Shown here: positions 8,128 to 16,600 of the stretch, piece by piece
Layout of the letters: every line of letters begins with the position of its first letter
How positions within the stretch are numbered: the first letter of the stretch is position 1
NCBI RefSeq assembly: GCF_014076495.1
Contig: NZ_CP043575.1
Span: forward strand, 1,922,001 to 1,986,000
Reading direction: 5' to 3'
Length of the DNA: 64,000 nucleotides
Source of the DNA: Comamonas koreensis
GTDB lineage: Bacteria; Pseudomonadota; Gammaproteobacteria; Burkholderiales; Burkholderiaceae_C
Notes under the pieces: generated by a model
What the model was told of the DNA's origin: nothing
Databases searched by the model: none
The model's input: only the letters and a program-made list of their open reading frames with translations
Program-made: the position numbers and the translations under genes

Positions 8128-8952
8128 ATGGCAAAAGCTGGCAGCACGGATGTTCACGATATGAACTCAGGTTTTCCCGGGGCGCAAAGCCCTGCGCGCT
8201 TGGTCAAGGTGCTGCGGCTGCTCACGCGCCACCATGTGCAAGGCCTGTCGATTGCGGAGTTGACCGCGCAGTCGGGGCTGGACCGCTCGACCGCACGGCG
8301 CTTGCTGATGGTGCTGGCCCAGTCTGGCTATGCGGCCAAGGATGCAGTCACAGGCCGCTACCGCTTAGGCGTCGAAGCCATGCTGACGGGGCTGGCGGCG
8401 ATGGCCAAGCCGCCCATCTTCGAGGTCTGTCACCCGGTGATGGTCAGCGTGGCCCGGCGCAGCGGCGACACGGTGTTTCTGATCATCCGCGTGGGCGACT
8501 TTGCCCACTGCCTGCATGTGCAGCCGGGCAGCACGGTGCTGCATGCCCACAGCCTGATGACCGGGCAGATCCGCCTGCTGGGCCAGGGCACGGCCAGCCT
8601 GGCGCTGGCCGCCAGCCTGCGCGACGCCGAGCTGGAGCAGATCTACCAGCGCCGCCGGCTGGACTACGAGGCCGCCGGCATCAGCCAGGAGCGGCTGATG
8701 GACATGGTGCGCCAGACGCGCAAACGCGGCCATGCGCTCAGCGTCAACCTGCTCACCTCGGGCGCCACCGGCGTGGGGCTGGCGATCGAGTTCCAGACCG
8801 CCCATAGCGCGCACATGGCCGCCATCAGCGTGGCCAACCACGACGCGCAGATGGATGCGCTGCACCAGGCGCAGGCGCTGCAGGTGCTGCGCGAGGAGTT
8901 GGCCCAGGCGGGTATTGCGCAGGTGGGCGGCGGCGATCGCGTAGGACGGTAG
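8128..8952 (+). CDS. IclR-family transcriptional regulator
   Basis: This 274-residue regulator has an N-terminal winged helix and a C-terminal effector-binding domain. The HTH is seen in LVKVLRLLTRHHVQGLSIAE and SGLDRSTARRLLMVL. The effector domain carries GDTVFLIIRVGDFAHCLHV and ends in a VGLAIEF-type segment. The ATG at 8128 is preferred because GACGGGA lies just upstream; a TTG at 8077 and an ATG at 8161 are alternatives in the same frame. It is divergent from the cyclase-ligase operon, the normal arrangement for IclR proteins that control a neighbouring degradation operon in response to the substrate or a CoA or acid intermediate. Control of the left-hand operon is inferred from position only. 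Confidence 0.92.
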   Translation: MAKAGSTDVHDMNSGFPGAQSPARLVKVLRLLTRHHVQGLSIAELTAQSGLDRSTARRLLMVLAQSGYAAKDAVTGRYRLGVEAMLTGLAAMAKPPIFEVCHPVMVSVARRSGDTVFLIIRVGDFAHCLHVQPGSTVLHAHSLMTGQIRLLGQGTASLALAASLRDAELEQIYQRRRLDYEAAGISQERLMDMVRQTRKRGHALSVNLLTSGATGVGLAIEFQTAHSAHMAAISVANHDAQMDALHQAQALQVLREELAQAGIAQVGGGDRVGR

Positions 8953-9050
8953 CGCAGAGTGGCCGCTGGCAAGCCAGGGAGCGGAACCTGGGCCGTGCCC
9001 TGGGCTCCAAGTGCGTTCTTTTGTGCACTTTTAACGCGGAGCCCTGATAC

Positions 9051-10133
9051 ATGACGACTGAAGAAATTCGTGCCACTTTGACCCTGTGCCTGCTCGCCTC
9101 GTTCGCCGATGGCGAGAAGCACGAGCGCGAGCGCGAGCAGATCCGCCAGGTGGCCGAGGGCCTGGCGGCCGACCAGCAGATCAACCTGCCCCACCTCTAC
9201 CAGGATGTGCTGCTGCGCCGTGTGCAATTGGGCGATGTGCTGGCCCAACTGCAGACCACCGAGGCGCGCCAGCTCGCCTATGAGATGGCGCTGTGCGTCT
9301 GCGAAGCCGATGGCAGCACCAGCCCCAAGGAAGCGGCCTTTTTGGCGCAACTGCGCGAGGCTTTTGGTACGGCAGGGCAGGCGCCCACCGCGCCCGGTCC
9401 TACCGCAGCGCCTGCAGTGGCTGCCGCGACGGGGATGGCTGCAGCGGCAGCGTTGGCCACGCCGCCCGCGCAGGCGCTGGCCGGCAACCTGGTCGATGCG
9501 CCATTGAACGCCGCCTTGCCCGACACCCCGCTGGCGCTGACGGAGCCCGCGCCCCATCCGGCAGCGGCCGACCCGCTGGTGCCGGCGCAGGCCGAGCGCC
9601 GGCCCTCGAGCTTGTCGGTGGAGGCCATGGACCAGAAGATCCTCAAGGCCTCGATTCTCAACGGTGCGATCGAGCTGCTGCCCGAGAACCTCTCGACGCT
9701 GGCGATCATTCCGCTGCAGATGCGCCTGGTCTACCAGATCGGGCAGAACTATGGCTACGAGCTGGACAAGGGCCACATCAAGGACCTGCTGGGCGCGCTG
9801 GGTGTCGGCTTGACCTCGCAGTACCTGGAGCAGGCGGGGCGCAAGCTGCTGGGTGGGCTGCTGGGCAAGGCCGGCAAGGGCTTGCTCGGCGGCCTGGGCC
9901 GGCAGGCCGTCAGCAGCGGCATGAGCTTTGCCTCCACCTATGCGCTGGGCCATGTCGCCAACCAGTACTACGCCGGCGGGCGCCAGCTGTCGACTGACAT
10001 GCTGAAGAACGCCTACCAGCATGTGATGCAGGATGGCCGCCAGCTGCAGTCGCGCTACCAGGCGCAGATGCAGGAGACCGCGAGCGGCCTGAACACCGCC
10101 AAGATCCTGTCGATGGTGCGTGGCGGTCAGTAG
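9051..10133 (+). CDS. TerB-like domain fused to a DUF697-like C-terminal domain
   Basis: This is a 360-residue protein of unknown function in two parts. Residues 1-110 are alpha-helical and acidic, with TLCLLASFADGEKHERER and ALCVCEADGSTSPKE, the paired D-G-x motifs of TerB/tellurite-resistance-type domains. An Ala/Pro-rich linker covers about 110-190. Residues 200-360 begin with DQKILKASILNGAIELLP, continue IPLQMRLVYQIGQNYGYEL, and run into a Gly-rich amphipathic stretch (KLLGGLLGKAGKGLLGGLG). This resembles the DUF697/YcjF region attached to membrane-associated GTPases, but there is no GTPase here. A GCGGAG ribosome site precedes the ATG. It stands alone between iclR and the repeat proteins. 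A membrane-associated stress role is a guess. Confidence 0.75.
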   Translation: MTTEEIRATLTLCLLASFADGEKHEREREQIRQVAEGLAADQQINLPHLYQDVLLRRVQLGDVLAQLQTTEARQLAYEMALCVCEADGSTSPKEAAFLAQLREAFGTAGQAPTAPGPTAAPAVAAATGMAAAAALATPPAQALAGNLVDAPLNAALPDTPLALTEPAPHPAAADPLVPAQAERRPSSLSVEAMDQKILKASILNGAIELLPENLSTLAIIPLQMRLVYQIGQNYGYELDKGHIKDLLGALGVGLTSQYLEQAGRKLLGGLLGKAGKGLLGGLGRQAVSSGMSFASTYALGHVANQYYAGGRQLSTDMLKNAYQHVMQDGRQLQSRYQAQMQETASGLNTAKILSMVRGGQ

Positions 10134-10651
10134 CGATATTTCTAAATGTAACTATCGCTGTAGGTCAAATGCTTGAATAAATGCAGGACGACACCGGCAA
10201 GGTTGTCAAAATGCATGAATAGTCGCTTGGTGATTTTGCGATGGGGTTCTGCCCAGCCCGCCATTTTGGCGGGCTTTTTTGTCTGACGTCTGCGCGACAA
10301 AAAATCATACAAAAACGAGCACTTATCCTATATTTCTCCTCTGAGTTCTGGCGGAGAAAGACCCGAAGTGCACGGCATATTCTGTCGCTCAAGAGGGCGA
10401 GGGCGGTAACCCGCACAGGCGGTTTGACCCGCTGGCGCAGCCCGCTTTGGTTATAGACCAGAACTAGCTGCGCTTATAGATTCTTTCAATAAATTAATTT
10501 TAGATTTACCAAAGGTTCGCAGTACGGTTGCCCTTGTGAATCGTTGTGTTTGCATGAGTAATCAGCGGCACCTGTCCTCGACCGCCGGGGGGTATGGCCT
10601 GGGTTTATCCCACCCATCCTGGCGTCCTGGCTTGGTGCCCAAGGAGACGCT
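10134..10651. promoter_or_regulatory. 518-base gap: terminator plus conserved leader of the giant repeat protein
   Basis: No gene is seen here. From about 10145 to the ATG at 10652 the sequence aligns by eye with 18855-19361 upstream of the paralogue, at almost the same distance from each start. Shared blocks include ATGTAACnnnCGCTGTA, ATTTCTCCTCTG, TTACCAAAG-TTCGCAGTAC, an ATGAG-AATCAG-GGCACCTGTCCTCG-like block and AAGGAGACGCT before the ATG. The part from 10460 to 10515 is AT-rich and likely contains the promoter. A hairpin terminator lies at 10255-10280, inside the conserved block. Confidence 0.6.
10255..10280 (+). terminator. Rho-independent terminator (or leader attenuator)
   Basis: Perfect 8-bp stem AGCCCGCC/GGCGGGCT with an ATTTT loop, followed by a run of six T. 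It lies 121 bases after the TerB-DUF697 stop and 370 bases before the repeat-protein start. Confidence 0.85.
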
Positions 10652-13600
10652 ATGAACCCGATTGGTGCGCAGAGGACCCTCCGCCATCTGCTCTACGGGG
10701 GGCTCGCGAGCCTGGCCCTCATCTGCAGTTCCGCCGTCCAGGCGGCCTCGGCCGGATCCGGCCGGGCCTATGGCCTGCAGGTCACCGCCGATGTGGTGGG
10801 TGTGGGACTCGGTGTCCCGATTGCCGATACCGGCCAGAAAACGGCACCACCGGATTTCAATACCCCCACCTCGGTCGTCAGTGCGTCTGTCGCTGCAGGC
10901 GTAGGCAATTTGCTGACCGTGCGTACGGGCGTGCTCAACGCCGCCACGCAAAGCAAGCTGGCGCAAAACAGTGTGGTGTCTTCGTCCTCCGTCAACGGCT
11001 TGGCCCTCAAGCTCGCGGGGCTGGCGCTGGGGGCTGACACCATCAGTTCGCAAGCCAAGATGTCGTGCGACAACGGGGTGCCCAAACCAGAGGGCAGCGC
11101 ACAAATCCTCGGGGCGACGGGATCGCTCGTGGGGGTGAGTGTGGCGGCAAATACCCAAACCAATCTGACGATTGGCGTGCCCACGCTCGGAACCATGGTG
11201 GGGGTCGTCCTCCACACCAATGAGCAAATACTGAGCAACCAGGGCAAGACACTGAGCGTCAATGCGCTGCGTGTGGAGCTGGTCGCCTCTGCGCTGGGCG
11301 CGCGGTTGCTCGGTGCATCCGTCGTGGTAGGCAACTCCTCTGCAACCCTGTCCGATTGCGCGCCCACGGTCACGCTGGCGCCCTTGCCGTTGATTACCAC
11401 CAGCAACCAGGCGGCTATATCCGTTAGCGGAACCTGCAGCGCCGGCAGTGGCAATGTGGCCATCAGCTCTACGCCCACCGGCGTGAGCCAGTCGCTGCCT
11501 TGCTCTGCCACTGGCAGCTATTCCGGTTCGGTGGACACCACAGCGCTGGCCGATGGTCCCGTGACGCTCACGGCATCACAGAGCCCCGCAGGGCCGACCA
11601 GCTCGTCGAGCCAGTCCACCACCAAGAACACGGCCCCGGTCTTGCAACCGCCAGTCGTGACGGTCGTCTCTGCGCCGCCTATCACCGCAGCGAACCAGGC
11701 GTCCTACAGCGTCTCGGGCACCTGCTCGGCCAATGGTGCATCGGTCTCCATCCTGGTCGGGGTAGTGCCCGCATCGGCACAGTGCAGCGGCGGCCTCTGG
11801 TCCGCCTCCGGCCTGAATGTCACAGCCGTGCCCAATGGGGCGGTCACGGTCATGGCCTCGCAAACTGTCAGTGGTCTGCTCGGCTCGGGCAGCTTGACGA
11901 CCAGCAAGGACGCCGCAGGGGTTCTGCCCGTGGTGGTCGTTACGTCGGCACCGGCGATCACCGCAGCGAACCAGGCCTCCTATACCGTCTCGGGCACATG
12001 TTCGGTGAACGGCACCAACGTTTCCGTCGTCATCGACACTGTCAATGCCACGGTGCCCTGTACTGGCAATATCTGGGCCGCCGCAGGCCTGGATGTCACG
12101 GCCTTGCCCAATGGGGCTGTCACGGTCACTGCGTCGCAAACCGTTGGTAACCAAACGGGATCGGGCAGTCTGGGGACCACGAAGGACTCGGCCGGTGCTA
12201 TCCCCGTCGTGACCATCAGCCTGGCTCCCGCCATCACGCTGGCCAACCAGGCGGCCTATACGGTTTCGGGCAGCTGCTCGGTCAACGGCAGCAACGTGGC
12301 CGTGCTGGTGGGCTCGGTCGCTGCCTCTGCGCTGTGTGCGAATGGCAGCTGGTCCACGGCCGGCCTGGATGTCAGTGGCTTGCCCAATGGGGCCGTCACG
12401 GTCATGGCGTCGCAAACGTTGGGCGGCCAAACCGGATCGGCCAGCCTGGTGACCAGCAAGGACGTGACGGGCGCCGTGCCCGTGGTAGCGGTGACCTCGG
12501 CCCCCGCGATCACGGCAGTGAACCAGAGCTCTTACACGGTATCTGGTACCTGTTCGGCCAGCGGCACCAACGTGGCCGTGCTGATCGGCTCCATCTCGGC
12601 TGCGGCGCCTTGTAACGGCGGCATCTGGTCCACCGCAGCGGTGGATGTCGGTAGCCTGCTCGATGGCGCGGTCACGGTGACGGCGTCGCAGACGGTGGGC
12701 GGCCAGACGGGATCGGGCAGCCTGCAGACCAGCAAGAACACGGTGGTGGACGCCCCCGTGGTGACCATTAGCTCGGCACCCGCCATCACGGCGCTCAATG
12801 AGGGCGCCTATACCATCTCGGGCACCTGCTCGGCCAATGGCACGAATGTCGCTGTGCTGGTCGGCTCCGTGGCGGCTTCGGCGCCCTGTACGGGCAACAT
12901 CTGGTCCAGCTCAGGTCTCGATGTCAGCGGCTTGGCGGATGGGCCGGTGCTGGTCTCCGCCTCGCAAACGGTAGGCGCGCAAACGGGGTCGGGCACGCTG
13001 GTGACAGCCAAAGACACGGCGGGTGTCGCACCGGTGGTGACCATCAGCGCTGCACCCGCCATCACGGCGCTGAACGAGGCAGCCTATACCGTCTCGGGCA
13101 CTTGCTCGGTCAACGGGTCCAACGTCAACGTCCTGATCGGCTCCATCTCTGCATCGGCGACCTGCGATGCCGGCCTCTGGACCACCCCGGCGCTGAATGT
13201 CGCTGCTTTGCCGGATGGCGCGGTCACCGTGACCGCTTCGCAAACCGCCAATGGCCAAACCGGATCGGGCACGCTGGTGATCGCCAAGGACACGGCGGGA
13301 GTCGCTCCTTCCGTGGCCGTCACCTCGGCTCCCGCCATCACGGGTTCCAACCAGGCGTCCTATGTCGTTTCGGGCACCTGCTCGGCCAACGGCAGCAACG
13401 TGGCCGTTCTGGTCGGCTCCATCGCTGCCACGGCACTGTGCGACGGCGGTGTCTGGGCCACGGCAGGCCTGGATGTCAGTGGCTTGCCCGATGGCGCGGT
13501 CACGGTCACGGCCACGCAAACCGTCGGTGACCGAACGGGATCGGGCAGCCTGGTGACGAGCAAGAGTTCGGCCAGCATCGCTCCTGTGGTGAGCATCACC

Positions 13601-16600
13601 TCGGCGCCTGCGATCACGGCAGCGAACGAGTTGTCCTATACCGTCTCGGGCACCTGCTCGGTCAACGGCACGGGTGTTGATGTGCTGGTCGGCACCGTCG
13701 CTGGCTCGGCGCCCTGCAGTGGCGGCATCTGGTCCACCGCAGGCCTCAATGTCAGTGGCTTGCCCAATGGACCCGTCTCGGTCGTTGCCTCGCAGACGGT
13801 GGGCGGCCTGACGGGCTCGGGGAGTTTGGTGATTGGAAAGGACTCCGAGGGAATCGCCCCGGTGGTCACCATTACCTCGGCGCCCGCGATCACCGCGGCC
13901 AACCAGTCGGCCTATACCGTATCGGGCACCTGCTCGGAAAACGGCGTGGTGGTAACGGTGCATGTCGGTGACGTTGCAGCGGTGCCGCAGCCTGTGTGCA
14001 ACGGCGGCATCTGGTCGACCGCAGCGATGGATGTCAGCGCCTTGCCCGATGAGATGGTGCTGGTGACGGCTTCGCAGACGCTGAACGGCCAAACCGGATC
14101 GGGCAGCCTGGTGACCGCCAAGGACACGGCCGGCATCGCGCCGGTGGTGGCCATCAGCTCGGCACCGGCCATCACGGCTGCCAACCAGTCTGACTATACC
14201 GTCTCGGGTACCTGCACGGTGGATGGCAGCAACGTGGCGGTACTGGTCGGCTCGGTTGCGGCTTCGGCCCCATGCAGCGGCGGCAACTGGACCAGCGCAG
14301 GGCTGGATGTCAGTGGTTTGCCCGATGGATCAGTCACGGTGACGGCCTCGCAAACGGCCGGTGGTTTGACGGGATCGGGCAGTTTGGTGACCGCCAAGGA
14401 CACGGCAGGCGTTGCCCCGTCGGTGTCCATCACTTCGGCAGCGGCGATCACGGCGGCCAACCAGTCGGCCTATGTCGTATCGGGCACTTGCTCGGTCAAC
14501 GGCACGGATGTCTCCGTTCTGGTGGGCCAGGTCGCTGCAGCGGCGCCTTGCAGCAGCGGTACCTGGGTTACCGCTGGCATGGACGTGAGCGGCTTGCCCG
14601 CTGGCGCGGTCACGGTCATGGCATCGCAAACGGCGGGTAGCCAAACGGGATCGGTGAGCCTGGTGATCAACAAGGAGCCGGTGGGGATCGTGCCCGTGGT
14701 GGCCATCACCCTGCCACCTGACATTACCGTATCTAACCAGGCGGCCTACACCGTCTCGGGCACCTGCTCGGTGGCCGGTACCAACGTGGCGGTTCAGGTT
14801 GGATCCATCGCCGCATCGGTGGCATGCGACGGCAGCAGTTGGACCACGGCTCCGCTGGATGTCAGTGGCTTGCCGGATGGATTGGTGACGGTGACCGCCT
14901 CGCAGACCGTGAGTGGCGGCTCGGGATCGGCCAGTGTGGTGGTCAACAAGACTGCGGCCGCTACTGCGCCTGTGGTGACCATTGGCTCTGCTCCCGCCAT
15001 TACGCTGGCCAACCAGGCGTCCTACACGGTCTCGGGCACTTGCTCGGCGAGCGGCATCAGTGTCGCCGTCCAGGTCGGCAGTGTCCCAGCGTCTGCGACC
15101 TGTGACGCGGGAGCCTGGACTGCGTCGGGTCTGAATGTCAGTGCCTTGCCTGACGGGGTGGTCGTCGTGACCGCGGAGCAAATCGTTGGCGGCTTGTCCG
15201 GGTCGGACAGCGTGGAGACCACCAAGGCCACTGCAGCGATTGTTCCTGTGGTGGTCATCACCTCCGCACCTGCAATCACCGCCTTGAATGAGGCCGCCTA
15301 TACCGTCTCGGGCACCTGCTCGGTCAACGGTGAAGTGGTGACGGTACTCGTCGGCTCGATACCCGCATCGGCAACCTGCAGCGATGGCATCTGGGCCACC
15401 GAGCCCATCAATGTCAGTGGGCTGGCTGATGGACAGATTACGGTGCAGGCCTCGCAAGACGCCGGTGGCCAGACGGGAACAGTCAGCCTGGTGATCAGCA
15501 AGGACTCTGCCGGAGCTGCGCCCGCCGTGGGTGTGGTCTCGGCACCGCCGATCACGGCAGCGAACCAATCGGCTTACACCGTCTCGGGTACCTGCTCAGT
15601 CAATGGCGCAGCGGTGGCTGTTCAAATCGGCTCGGTTCCTGCATCGGCGCAGTGCAATGCCGGTATCTGGTCGAGCACGGCCGTGGACGTCAGTGCCTTG
15701 CCCGATGGCCCGGTCACCGTGACAGTTTCGCAAACGCTGGGCAACCAAACCGGCACGGGCAGCCTGGTGACCACCAAGGATGCGGCCGGAATCGTACCCG
15801 TGGTGAGCGTGACGTCGGCACCTGCGATCACGTTGGCGAACCAGGCAGCCTATACCGTCTCGGGCTCTTGCTCGGTGGGCGGCAGCAACGTGGCGGTCCT
15901 GGTCGGGTCGGTATCGGCGTCGGCAGTGTGCAATGCGGGCATCTGGTCCACAGCAGCTGTTGATGTCACTGCCTTGCCTGATGGAGCAGTCACCGTCATG
16001 GCCTCGCAAACTGCCAGTGGTCAAACGGGATCGGGCAGCTTGGTGACCAGCAAGGAGACGGCAGGCGCCGCCCCAGTGGTGACCGTCAGCTCGGCACCCG
16101 CCATTACCGCAGCCAACCAGGCGTCGTATACCGTCTCGGGCAACTGCTCGGCCGACGGCATCCCTGTCGCGGTTCAGGTCGGTTCGGGGGCTGCAAGCGC
16201 GCCATGCGCGGCTGGCAACTGGTCCGCCGCTGGTCTGGATGTCACTGGCCTGGCCGATGGACCGGTCACCGTAACTGCGGCGCAGACCGTCGGCAGTGTG
16301 CTGGGCTCGGGTAGCCTGGTGACCCTCAAGGACACCGCTGGTGTCGTCCCGGTGGTGACCGTTACTTCGGCTCCCGCCATCACGGCTGCCAACCAGGGCT
16401 CGTATGTCGTCTCGGGCAGCTGCTCGGTCAACAGTACGACGGTGGCTGTACAGATCGGCTCGGTGTCGTCATCGGCGCCATGCGCCGGAAACCTCTGGAC
16501 CATCCCCGCGGTGGATGTCAGTGGTCTGCCCGATGGATCGGTCACGGTGACCGTTGCGCAGACGGTTGGCGCCCTGCAGGGATCGGGCAGCCTGGTGACA

